From Nephrocerus scutellatus (lineage: Eukaryota > Arthropoda > Insecta > Diptera > Pipunculidae), in the NCBI GenBank assembly GCA_947095585.1, contig OX352763.1, positions 36,568,010-36,632,009 on the forward strand: DNA of 64,000 bases, read 5' to 3'. The translations under genes were made by a program, and so were the position numbers. Every line of letters begins with the position of its first letter. The stretch's first letter is position 1. Positions 29,883-41,297 of this stretch are shown here, one piece after another. The notes under the pieces are model-generated. The model had not been told where the DNA came from and did no database searches. It saw only the letters and a program-made list of their open reading frames with translations.

Positions 29883-32848
29883 ATGGAAAAACAATCAACA
29901 ATCGACATAAACACCAAAGTATACAATGAGACAACGTTGCCAGTAGTGAAGAGGAAGTTAAAGTCTAGGAAACCTGGAACGAAGACGAAGAGTCAGCGAC
30001 GCGATAAAAGTGACCTTGGTGAGAATTTCATTGCTCCAGATGGCGGCTGGGCATGGCTGGTATGCGTCGCAGCGGGAATCTCAAATGTGAGTAAGTGTAG
30101 AGCTGGTTTGAGTGTCCACTTGCTGACAACAGGTTTTTCCTTCATCAGCTGTGCGTCTTTCCATTGCTGCAGCAATTTGGCTTTATTTTTCGAGAGCGTC
30201 TTGAATTTTTGGGACTGACAAGTTCGCAGATCACAACGATTATCAATACACAACCAGCAATCTCGGCGTGCACAGGTATGATGTGTGTGAGATAGAGAGA
30301 TAGAAATAGAGATAGAGATAGAGATAGAGATAGAGATAGAGATAGAGATAGAGATAGAGATAGAGATAGAGACAGAGATAGAGATAGAGATAGAGATAGA
30401 GATAGAAATAGAGATAGAGATAGCGATAGAGATAGAGATAGAGATAGAGATAGAGATAGAGATAGAGATAGAGATAGAGATAGAGATAGAGATAGAGATA
30501 GAGATAGAGATAGAGATAGAGATAGAGATAGAGATAGAGATAGAGATAGAGATAGAGATAGAGATAGAGATAGAGATAGAGATAGAGATAGAGATAGAGA
30601 TAGAGATAGAGATAGAGATAGAGATAGAGATAGAGATAGAGATAGAGATAGAGATAGAGATAGAGATAAATATAGAGATAGAGATAAATATAGAGATAGA
30701 GATAGAGATAGAGATAGAGATAGAGATTTTAGAGATACAGAGATTTAGAGAATCAGAATAGAAAGATAGAAATATAGAAATATAGAAATATAGAAAGATA
30801 GAAAGATAGTAAGATAGAAAGATAGAAAGATAGAAAGATAGAAAGATAGAAAGATAGAAAGATAGAAAGATAGAAAGATAGAAAGATAGAAAGATAGAAA
30901 GATAGAAAGATAGAAAGATAGAAAGATAGAAAGATAGAAAGATAGAAAGATAGAAAGATAGAAAGATAGAAAGATAGAAAGATAGAAAGATAGAAAGATA
31001 GAAAGATAGAAAGATAGAAAGATAGAAAGATAGAAAGATAGAAAGATAGAAAGATAGAAAATAGAAAGATAAGCTGATTATGATTATTTCATTTGAAGGT
31101 CTTCTCAATGGTCCCATGTTCCGACGGTTCACGTTCCGACAAGTGGGTTTGACCGGCTCGATGTTCATATTTTCTGGCATCTTCTTGACAGCTTTCTGCG
31201 ATACCTTCCTGTCGTATATGGTGACATATGCGCTGCTCTTTGGTAAGTGATAGAGTTGCATTTGAGCGAACTGTCAACATTCAACTGTCTGCATTACAGG
31301 TTTCGGAATGGGAATCAGCGTGTCCGCTTCATCGCTTGCCATCAACACATATTTCAAGAACAAACGAAGGCAAGCCGCCGGCTTCTCATGGACCATCACC
31401 GGCCTGGGGCCGATTTTCTTGCCATATTTTGTAACCGCAGTTTTGGCTATATACGGCGTTCAAGGAACAGTAATGCTATTCGCAGCAATCTCGCTGCATT
31501 CATTTGTTTGCGCTCTTATTTACCAACCAGTGAGCCATCATGCGCCGACAGCATGTACCGCTCTAATGGGCGGAGAAAATGAGGTCAACCTAGATCCTGA
31601 ACCGGAGTATCTGTGTAAATTTTGCGAAATGAATCGTCGCAAAAACACAGGAATCTTCTCGAGTCAATATCTCTATGCGAACGATGACGCGGATAAGCCC
31701 GGTTTTGAAATTACAGATCCAGGAACACCGATGTTGTCACGCGCCAATGATGGTTGGTTTGGTTCCAAGCTTTCGCTGTCCTCTGGTAAGCATTCCATGA
31801 GATTTCGAACTGTATCCATTAGCTGTAAGGACACCGATGGTGGCTACAAAATTAAGCCAACCATTTTGGAAGAAGATCTAAAGATGAACGGCGGAGAATT
31901 TTTCAAACCGAATAACTTTAGTCGCGAACGCGACGAGGCAATGAAAAAGTCCTCAAGTCGAGGCGATCTCCGCGCCAATAACACCACCACCAGCACATAT
32001 GGTCTACCATACTACAGCCAAGAAATGCGCTGTACATGCGTTGAAGACAAGGGTTTGCTTCAGTTAAGAACAAAGGACAAAACCGTCCTGAATAATGCCG
32101 CTGATTGGCAAGCGAAAGATTTGTGTACTGACTACAATCAGCAAGAAGTGAGCTTTGTCCGCAAGGTTGTGATGTTCTTCGATTTGGAATTACTGCGCGA
32201 TTTCACTTTTGTCAACTTGGTCCTTGGCTTGACGATCATTAATTTCAGTGAATTGAATTTCTCCATTTTGACGCCGTTCATTCTGAATGATTTTGGCTTT
32301 GACACGCCGCAGATTTCACTGGCCATGTCGGTGCTGGGCATAATGGATATTTTAGTGCGCTTCCTTGTGCCATTTTGCACAGAGAAGATCAAATGGGACA
32401 ATCGGGTGTTCTTCCTAATTGGCGTTTTGGGAATCGCCCTTGGACGAACGGTGGTCGCAGGTTCTCCCTCGTATCCAGTTATTCTGATCTGTTTCGTTTG
32501 GATTGGCATGTGCAAGGGCTTGCGAACGATATTTTGGCCACTAATCATACCGGGTTATGTACCGCTGAAGCGACTACCAGCCGCTTCCGGTTTGCAGTTG
32601 CTCATTTCGGGTATTTTCACATTGGCAAGTGGTCCAATAGTAGGTGAGTAATAGGAAGTAACTCTTTCGTTCTATATACCTTAATTAACCTTCAACCAAT
32701 AGGACTTGTGCGTGATCGCTATGATTATTCCGTTACACTTCACTGTTTGAATTCGTTGACATTTATTGCTGCCACCTCATGGTCTCTAGAGGCATTCGTA
32801 CGGAATTTACATCGCAAGCAAAAAGAGAGGGATTGTGTCCAGACTTAA
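29883..32848 (+). CDS. monocarboxylate-transporter-like protein (SLC16/MFS), complete
   Basis: This is a plasma-membrane transporter of the monocarboxylate family. Coding exons are 29883-30086, 30149-30275, 31099-31242, 31300-32643 and 32703-32848, all with GT-AG introns (62, 823, 57 and 59 bp) and phases that join correctly, giving 654 aa. The start is the first Met after the acceptor at 29814. The family signature DGGWAW is at residues 53-58, at the beginning of helix 1. Helices 2-6 follow through exon 4 (FGMGISVSASSLAIN, GLGPIFLPY). A cytosolic loop of more than 200 residues comes next, with CKFC, EITDPGTPMLSRANDGW and RCTCVED, then helices 7-12 (VPLKRLPAASGLQLL). The protein ends ERDCVQT. 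It resembles the 3'-partial gene at 1-1380, so the two are tandem duplicates. Substrate not predictable from sequence. Confidence 0.92.
30288..30727. repeat. (GATAGA)n hexamer microsatellite, about 73 units
   Basis: An almost pure GATAGA repeat with a few AAATAG and GACAGA variants, inside the 823-bp intron of the transporter, beginning 12 bases after the donor site. Confidence 0.97.
30755..31068. repeat. (GATAGAAA)n octamer microsatellite, about 36 units
   Basis: A pure GATAGAAA repeat after a short transition from the hexamer block. It ends 30 bases before the acceptor of the same intron. Confidence 0.97.
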
Positions 32849-33620
32849 AAGGTGATCGAGGCGTACTATGCTGCGTTCCATATAAAAATTAATTTATCTG
32901 ACTACACGCAACTACACTGGTTTTTGTGGGCTATATTATGCTACGAGATCTGAAAGTTGCGTTCCAACATCAACTACAAACTACTTCATTTATGTACTAT
33001 ACAATGTCAATGTAATGAAACTTATGATGATCGTGTGAGGGAGTGAGGAAAAACTATTTTGAGATTCATTGCGTATCGAAATGAGTGATGCCAATGCCAT
33101 GAGAAATGCGTAATTCGAAAGAATTACTAAGCAAAAGCGTCATATTGTCCAATAACGTTAAAGAAAAATGTGTAATGTAAATGTGTAATGTTTTTTTGTT
33201 AGCTTTATGCCATGTTATCGTACCGTAATTTAAGAACTCTGAATCTAATAAAAATATATACTTTTAATTTTTACAAATATTCTTAATCGCTGTTATGGCA
33301 ATTATGGGTTATTGAATAAAGTGAATGAAAATGATATAAAGTTTAGTTTCCGGTTATAAACTGAAGTTGATTGATGAATCCGAGCTTCTCAGCTCGCCAT
33401 ATGAATAGTTGTATGTACTACTCTTAATTAGCCTAAAAGGATTTTAACTTCATGTCTTACCCCTTACTGTATTGTGTAGGTGGCGGCGATGCAATTTTCA
33501 TTAAAAATCGTATCGCTTCTAAAATTGTGTGCGCATCTGGATTTAGCGACTTAATTCAGTATATCTTTGTAGATATTTTAAGTGGGAATTCCAAGTTTAC
33601 AATCGGAACTATTTAAATGC
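32849..33620 (+). other. 3' untranslated region of the transporter and flank
   Basis: No coding sequence. It contains AATAAA at 33247-33252, about 400 bases after the stop. At 33388-33418 CTCAGCTCGCCATATGAATA repeats, with small changes, a sequence at 7297-7325. Confidence 0.45.
33247..33252 (+). terminator. candidate polyadenylation signal of the complete transporter
   Basis: AATAAA in AT-rich sequence about 400 bases downstream of the stop, followed by a T-rich stretch. Confidence 0.55.
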
Positions 33621-33623
33621 ATA

Positions 33624-33857
33624 TATAGAAAGCCCAACTGTTCCGATCGTACACAAATACTATCCAAAACGTATTTGTATTAGTAATCAACTAAAGAGCA
33701 AAATCCATATAAAATTTGTCTGTTTCCCACTACCACATCTTAGGTTTCTCGCTCTTTGCGACTACTTATTTTGTGTACACTGTATTCACATTCCAAAATA
33801 CAGACGCGTTTTGGATTGGTTTACAGCATTAGTATGCATTCAGTTGGGCTTTCTATA
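33624..33857. mobile_element. MITE-like inverted repeat element, 234 bp
   Basis: TATAGAAAGCCCAACTG at 33624-33640 is repeated exactly in inverse at 33841-33857. Pairing continues inward with gaps: ATCCAAAACGTATTTGTATT on the left against ATCCAAAACGCGTCTGTATT read from the right. Non-coding. Confidence 0.7.
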
Positions 33858-34129
33858 GATAAGGTTTTGTATTCACCACAAATTGCAACGCACCAACTTT
33901 TAACCAAATTGTCTTCCATCCCTACTCGATGTTATACTTATTAGTAATCTAAATTTGATCTCCCGCTATTCGCAACGGTCTGCTCCTTGTTTCTCACACC
34001 ATGATCTGTTATTTGTCGCACTTGACATCAACGTCCAGATCTCGCCCAGCAAAACTTACCGCTTTCGTGATTTCTCTAGTATAAATCTAGATGATCTAGA
34101 TCTAGATTTGCTGAGCTTCACATGTTAGA

Positions 34130-35775
34130 CTGGGACAGTATTATGAACATATGACATAAATGAACCAGTCGAACGTTTAAACAACAACATTTTGCTGCTT
34201 TTTGATAGGCATGTTCCGCTAAAGTCACGCAAAATCAGGTGCAATGCTTGTCCCTGGATGACATTCGAGTAAAAAAGTTGTATTACTCGTAGAGACTCAC
34301 TCTACACTCTTTGGAAAAGGTTTAATATTTCGACGTACGATGAACGAAAGCTGTCCAACACACATAACATGGACATCGAAGAATTAAATGATGCATTTGC
34401 TAGATGATCAACTGATTCTAATTATACTGAACCAATATTGCCAAATAACGCTTCAAACATGGCTTTATCGTTCAATACAGTAAATATGCTTGAAGTTAAT
34501 ACTGCATTGTCATTGCTAGAATCAAAAGCAACTGGGCTCGAACTATCGAACTAAACCAAATAATATATAATAATAAATAATATTTTCAGAAATCCTGCAC
34601 CATATTCTTTTTTTTATATTTTTAACAATATTCTTACATATTCGATGTATCCAAGTCAATGGAAACGAGCAAAGATTATTCCTGTAACGAAAAAAAGCTC
34701 ACCCACACTCAATGATAATCGTCCAATTGCAATTTTGCCGTTTCTATCTAAAGTTTTTTAAGGTAGTCTTGAGTCTTGAGCAAACAGATAAAAATGCACG
34801 TCAACCAATTCTATCTCCACTGCTATCTCCACTGCAATCGGGTTTCAGGAAAGGTTTCAGCTGTATTACAGCCATGCTTAAAATTACCGATGACATCCGA
34901 CAGAATCTTGGCAAAGATGAAAATGATTTTTCTTGACTTTTCCAAGACTTTTGACTCTGTCAACTATGAGCTATTTATAAATAAGCTCAACTGAAATTTC
35001 AATTTTTCTCGGACTACCAATAAACTTGTTCTGAGCTATTTGACAAATCGACTGGAGGAAGTCAATCACAATTCCCAAATGACCACTTTTCGGCAGCTCA
35101 CACAAGGTGTCCCTCAAGGATCAGCTTTTATTAACGACCTACCTGCTGTAATCAATAATTGCAGAGCCAGCGGCATGCCATCTCTCCTTGAATTCAACCG
35201 CAATACTCGTGGCCCTCAAGTCCATCTTCAGACGTACAGTTAAGTTCAGGGATTCGTTCTTCAGCCCCACAACACGTATGTGGAACGCTCTGCCAAGCTC
35301 TGTTTTCCCACATCACTATGATCCACAGGCATTCAAAACACAAGCTCGTAGACATCTCCTCTTGTCTCCTCCTCTTCCTTAACGACCACGCTGTGCCATA
35401 TATCATATAGCCTAGCATTATAAGGGTGCGAATCCCTCGAAGAATTATATAAAAAAAAAATCACTTATATGCAGATGATGTGCAGTTGTACTTTTCTTCT
35501 CATATTGGCCTAGTTGAGAACGCGGTGGCATGGGTCAATGAAGACCTCCAATCTTTTCTGTTGTGGTCTCATTAAAACAAGCTGCTACTTAACGCTAGCA
35601 AAACGAATATTGTCACTATACACAAGGACCTTATCGAAACTTCATCATTTCCTGACCTTATTCTTGATAATAAAAGAAGTTAAGATTGTTAAAAATCTAG
35701 CCAGTTTCATTAATTGCACACTTTCATGGAATGACCACATCACTCACATCGTCTCAAAAATGTAAGGGTCTCTTC
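34130..35775 (+). pseudogene. CR1/Jockey-like retrotransposon with a nested insertion
   Basis: Translated across shifts, the plus strand gives NILLLFDRHVPLKSRKIRC near 34190, the linker block with MEELNDAF-like residues, the reverse transcriptase start (YPSQWKRAKIIPV..KSSP, DNRPIAILPFLSKVF), GFRKGFSCITAMLKITDDI, a motif A variant DFSKTFDSVNYELFINKL, and GVPQGSAFINDLPAVINNC. It resumes at 35460 with YADDVQLYFSSHIGLVEN, the catalytic box intact, and ends near HITHIVSKM at 35765. A 5'-truncated type C copy separates the halves. Stops and shifts are present. Confidence 0.75.
35165..35457 (+). pseudogene. 5'-truncated CR1-like (type C) insertion, 3' end only
   Basis: The sequence encodes the final part of type C: FRDSFFSPTTRMWNALPSSV and FPHHYDPQAFKTQARRHLLL, then CATTATAAGGGTGCGAATCC and an A10 run. 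The same end occurs at 41300 (inverted) and 46195. It splits NNC from YADD in the surrounding retrotransposon, so it is the later arrival. Confidence 0.78.
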
Positions 35776-37242
35776 GCTGTTTGTCGATTGGTGCTTACTT
35801 TTTTCCATTTTCGTTAAAATTAACGAGGTTGTCTGTTTTCAATGGCTGTCAAACACAAACTAAATAACGCAGCTAGCTCAAAATTTGACAGTAGTCTACT
35901 AATAGATGGCAGTTGATGGAACAGTATTGCATTCAAATTTACTGCGCGGGAAATTCAAAAAGCCACTGAGTTTTAAAACTGTTCAGCTAAATGTTGATAC
36001 GAACAGGTTTACACATCAATTTTCGTGACACCCCCAGATTTATTCAGCTCCGCCTGAATTTGCCATCTGAACCCGAGGCTTTATTATATCTTTCTCTGTT
36101 TTAAAAATCTTTATATTTTTAATGATAAAGCTAGATATGGATATGGTTTGGTGTTTTACAATAAAATTTATTTCTTCTTAAACTTAAGACTTAGGTATAA
36201 TATTTCAATATTACAATAAAGTAGTGAAATGAAATTTGCAAATGTACAAAACAAAATAATAGAATAGAATCAAAATAAGTTGAAAAAGGTATAGAAAAGA
36301 GAAAAGTTTCAGGTCAAAATCAACACCAATATAAAGCATTCGTTTTCCATCCCTTCCCATCAAAATTAAGATTTTTTCCCACACACACAGCTGGGATTAA
36401 GTAAGGAATTAGTTTGGGAAATAATTATGAAGGTGCCAAAGACTCCAGGAGTTTCATTTTGTTACAATTTTTATCAATCTTGAAGGTTTTGATGGGGTCA
36501 TCAGCACAAGCAATTGTAAGTATTGTAAGGATCCCAATTTTATCTACTTTTGTTTAGTTAAACCTTTTCAAAAGCTTCTAGAAACCCCGAAATCTGCCAT
36601 GTTAAGGAATAATTCATGCATCACTTAAACACCAGTTGCCACGTTGTACAATCTGTCAAAATACAACACAACTAAACATCCATACCGATCAATCATTCGT
36701 CATTCACTCAATACCCCATCCACCCCACTGGCACCTTAGTGAAATAGAGCAAATAAAATATGAAACTTTTTACATTTAACAAAAAAAAAACACAAACTTA
36801 ACCTACAATTTAAGTTTAGCTGTCAAAGTGCTGTCATATTTCACTGTTCCGCTGGGAGTGCTTATCTTTATTTTGAAAAAGGACAGACAGACAGAGATAA
36901 AATAATCAACGAACGATAAATTCTCAGTCAGCAAAAGGCGAGATCATTCCTTTCAGCTTGATGATCCTCCTGATGGAGCCGACTTTCCCCCGTAACTTGG
37001 CGAATTATCGGTACTTGGATCGTCCAATCGATGATTTTGAATGGAGCCATCTGTAGCAGTACCATTGTCACTGCTGTTGGAGGGCGTTATCACTGTTATA
37101 ACCTAAGTTTGGATAATAAATTTGAAAAATGGGATTTGGCGATTTTGTGATGCGATTTGGGATGGGGGATGATGGCGATGGCGATGGCGATGGGTGATAA
37201 ACAGGGGTTAATAATGCTGAGCTTTGTTTTCTATTTCAATTT
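35776..37242 (-). other. probable 3' untranslated and flanking sequence of the Gln-rich gene
   Basis: No coding frame. TTTATT (AATAAA on the minus strand) occurs at about 36165-36170, a possible poly(A) signal for the gene to the right. Nothing repetitive except short GGCGATGGCGATGGCGATGG at 37170. Confidence 0.35.
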
Positions 37243-39802
37243 CTATTGAGCATTTGCTCGATATACTTTTGAGTGTCCGTCGAAAGTTTCCACAGGAGCT
37301 GCTGGAATATACGCTGACAATCCCATCAGTCCAAAAAGCTCCGGCGTATAGGGGGAGTGCGATGAAAACGTCTTCGATTGTGAGGTGATATTTGAGAAAC
37401 CTGTAAGATGGGGAGGAAGATTGTTTATTGATCTCCCCAAATCGTCCCAAATCGTCATAACTTACCACTTGCTGGCGTTGGTCTGACTAAAAATCGCGGC
37501 GATTTAAAAGCTCCCACGGATGAAACTGTCTGAGGCATCTGTGTCGTCGACGTCGTCGTCGTCGTTGAAGTGCGTTGCGGTGTGTACCGCGGTTGTGGAG
37601 TCACAACATAGACCTTCTCTTTGGTTTGCGGTGAAATTGCGACCTTCGCTTGATTCCAGAATTCCCGTGGTGTCACTGTTGATGAAATTGCTCTGATGTA
37701 GAATGGCACAACCGGAGTGGTCGTTGTGGTGGGTGGCTTCTGTGTAGTTGTCGTGGTCTTTTTCCTCAATTTTGTGGTATCGAAGTACTCAGGAATTCGA
37801 TTATCTACGATTGGAGGGAATTCATACCTCTTGGAACCTCGATCTGTGAGAAGCGTTTCTAAGTTATTGATCGACGTTGAAATATGCGCCACATCTCCAA
37901 ACATCGAAGTCGCCTTCGACTGTCGCATCGAAGGTGTGGTCGTTGTCAGATATTCCGTTGGGATATGCTTGGAGCGACCTCGTATCGAGACGGTACTCGC
38001 TTTATGCGAAAGCGACGTGAATTCCTGCTCTGTCCAATCGTCGATATTCTTTTGCAACCGTGAGAAATCAAAGGACGATGCGCCTGCGGCGGAATTTGCC
38101 TTAGATTTGTTTTTCATCTCATGCTCTCGCTTGAGCAGTTCCCGCAAATTTGATGCGAGAATTTTGGTGAGATACTTGGTCGTCCGCTTGTATGACGACG
38201 GTGAGACGGCTGGTTCAGTAGCTGTGCTTACCAATTTGGATTCCTGCTGCTCATGCACATCAGAGTCACTCGCATGAGACCAATTGTCGTATCGGCCAGC
38301 GAGTGGTGTTGTGGGATGGCGTATCTGCGGTTCGAATGGTCTGGGTTGGTTCTTTGTCGTATATGGAATGATAATCTGATGCAATTGCCGACGAGGTGGA
38401 TTCGGTGGAGACATACCCGCGAAGTGACCGCTCGCGTCTGTCGAGCTGTAGGTTGAAGTGGGCGAAGCATCTTCCGGTGATGGGGCAGGAGTCGAAGATC
38501 GAGGTGATAATGGTGAAATCGCTTCAGAGGAATATAGCTGCTGGAGTTGAGATTCATGCGACTGCTGTTGGTGTTGTCGCAATGGAGGATAGGCCGGTCG
38601 GAAGTTCAGTTCGCTTGGATCACGCGTGAATGGCCGCGGAGAGCTATTTCCATGGTCGTCAATTAGTCGGTGGATATGTCGTATAGGTGAGTCTAGGAGG
38701 CGTTTTGGTGTTTCACGATCCTTCTGCCGATTCGGCGAGTTCTGTTGATGCTTCCGGTTGTCTTGATTCGACTGTATTTGCTGCTTTTGCTTCCTCTCTT
38801 TCTCCTCCTTCTCCTCCACAGCCTGCTGATGATGATGATGGTGATGATTGATCGCTTCGTATATTTGCTGCTGCTGTTGCGATAATGTCGTTTCCAGAGA
38901 TGGAACGATATCGATAAAAGACAGCTGATCGTCGAATTCTGTCACAAATTCAATTGGCTTAATGGTCGTCGTCATTGGCTCTGGGGTTGGGATGAATGTA
39001 ACATTTTCGCTTTCTGCCGAAGGATGTTGCACCAAATTCTCTGACGGAGAAGAAGGTTGCAGCAGATCCAAGGAGTCCAAACGATTATCCTGCCGTACAG
39101 ATGTAAGATTGTGCGAGGAAGCGGATGGGTAGTTGTCCCACGCTTCAGTGTAGGAGACATCATTGTTCTGATTCGGTGGTTGTGTGTCATAGTTTTGGTG
39201 GCCATTTGGGTCAAAAGATTCGGCAAATGCCGATGAAGACGCTATCGGAAGGGTAGAAAGTGCGTCTGGACTTGAAGTAAACTGATCGTACTGAGTGGAT
39301 CCGTAACCCCCGAGCTCAGTTAGAAGAATTGCACTGTCCTCATTTTGCTGGGAATTAACTGTGATTCCTCCCCGCTGATAGTCGATTGTGTTGGCCTGTT
39401 GATCTTGCGCTTGTATTGAGTATTGTGTTGGAGGTTGTTCCGTTGTGTATTGCATCGTGTATTGATGTTGCGTCGAATATTGTTGCGTCTGATATTGAGC
39501 ATTGAATGGTTGAAGTGGCGTGTTGTACTGTTGTTGTTGCGTTTGATATTGCACCTCTTGCGTTTCTTGCTGTTGTTGCGTCACATACTCTGTCGTCTGA
39601 GGGATATCTATCGTTTGCGATTGCATAAAGTTTGCCGGATACTCAACCGATGAGACAAAGTCCGTTACCTGATGACTTTTGATAATTTCAAAATCAACAC
39701 CCGACTTGGTCGATGGAATCTGTGTTGGAATGACGCCAGTCTGGAAGTTTTGTGGTAGTGCTCCAATGTTTTCTACAAATGAAGAAGCTTCTGCTTGGAT
39801 TG

Positions 39803-39836
<34 letters not shown>

Positions 39837-40658
39837 TTGATGGCCAACAACTGATGCAATCGGTCTGAATGGCTGCGCATTGTATAGCGGTGGAATTGCT
39901 GATGCACTCAGATTTGGAACTGGAATGGGAACGAAATTTGACTGTTGCTGTTGTTGTTGTGGATTATAATTCTGCCGATTTCCTCTTGTCGATGGCGGGG
40001 ATGGTGGTGGAGGCGGTGGTCCGTGGTATTCTCCGCCACCGGTAGGCTGTACTGGGAAATTGAATTGCACCGCTCTCTGAACAAGAGCCGGATGCTTTGA
40101 GCGATGCAGAGAATTCTCCAGTGGTGGTGGTGCAAACGTGGAAAAAAGCTTCTGGTTCTGTTCGCGAAACTGTAATGCCTGCTGTTGTGGTTGATTCCAT
40201 TGGTTATAATGCTGCGGTTGGTTGTACAGCTTGGCGATAGGCAACTGGATACTTGCTGGGAATACTGGTACCCATGGATATTTGTTGCACAGACCACAAG
40301 GAGCTTTTGCTCCATTCAGTTGGGGCGCATCCTTGTACTGAGCATATTTATAGCTGCTGTCCGCAGTCTGCAGTTGTTGCTCCTGTGGAGTTTCCCGTCC
40401 AAAACCAAACCATCGAGCTACTCGTTGCATAAATCCCGGAGGTTGGGAGCTCGATGAACCATTTCCCTGAACTTGTTGCGCTGGTAAATGTTTTGCATAT
40501 GTCAATCGCTGCTGCGTCGTTGACAGTCCAGCAGTATGTGACACTGGCGGTGGTAATAAATGGGAAGATGGTGCCACTGAATTGCTCAGCACTGTGTTCA
40601 TATGTACCGCTGTACTAATGATGATGATGATGATGGCGGCGGATCGTTGTCGATTGAT
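37243..40658 (-). CDS. Gln/Pro/Thr-rich, probably secreted protein, 5'-incomplete
   Basis: The large exon is 40658-37466 and the last exon 37400-37243, with a 65-bp intron (GTAAGT...TTACAG) that joins PTPASG to FSNITSQ in phase 1; the protein ends KVYRANAQ. The single-exon frame would open at MNTVLSN (40601), but it is open further upstream to an acceptor ATCAACAG at 40659. From there it reads NRQRSAAIIIIIISTAV, a signal-peptide-like hydrophobic core, so I think an exon further right supplies the true Met. Features in order: GFMQRVARWFGFG, CGLCNKYPWVPVFP, long Gln tracts (CAG/CAA, opa-like), a His tract with a KQ-rich stretch, PSSPSEN, Pro/Ser segments, a short charged helix ILASNLRELLKREHEMKN and Thr runs. 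No enzyme domain. It is disordered and perhaps cuticular or extracellular. I do not recognise a named ortholog. Confidence 0.82.
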
Positions 40659-41295
40659 CTGTTGATGGTGGCGAGAAGAGAAAAGGAAACGATTAGTGAG
40701 ACTTACTAATTAAACGAAAAGACATAAAACGATAATTCAAGAAAAAGATGGAAGAGCACTCAAACTGATTTTCCACCTCTGCAACTGTGGCATCGCCTTA
40801 TTTCGAGTGTGAGTCCAGTTTGGTGCAAGAAACCAGCTTCACCTACTGACTTGGGTGCTGAATTAAGCAATTACCGCTTTTCTTTTTTAAAAGGGAGAAA
40901 TGCACGCTTAGAATCGAGTTTTGTGACTTTTCCTTAATTTATATTCAATTAGAAACTTGTTACGCTGGCAGCAATTGGTGGAGATTTTTACTTGTCAGTC
41001 TAACATATTATTTAAGAACTCAACACAGAGACATTTGATCTTGGTATCGTGTTAGATTAACATTGGAGTTAGAATTTATTTCTATTTCCCTCTCGATCGT
41101 ACGGATGGTCTAACAAAAGTTCTCTTAGTTAAGGTTATTTATTAATTATTTAGTTAAGAGAGATGTTAATAAAATAAATGTTAAAATAGCCATGCGAAAG
41201 AGACAAGAAATCATGAGACTAGTTAAAGAGTGAAAAAAAAATTGTTAGGAATTTTGTGAATTAAATGGTTACTCTTTTTATTATTCGCGCACGCT
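40659..41295 (-). other. probable intron of the Gln-rich gene
   Basis: Starts with a good minus-strand acceptor and contains no coding sequence. Confidence 0.4.
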
Positions 41296-41297
41296 TT

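Noticed and set aside
29993..31261. 422-codon open frame on the minus strand
   Set aside because: It is made of SI and LSIFLSFY repeats generated by the GATA microsatellites and runs across real exons of the transporter on the other strand.
39908..40315. 135-codon and similar alternative frames inside the Gln-rich exon
   Set aside because: CAG/CAA repeat shadows; only the 1048-codon frame runs the full exon and ends in correct splice sites.
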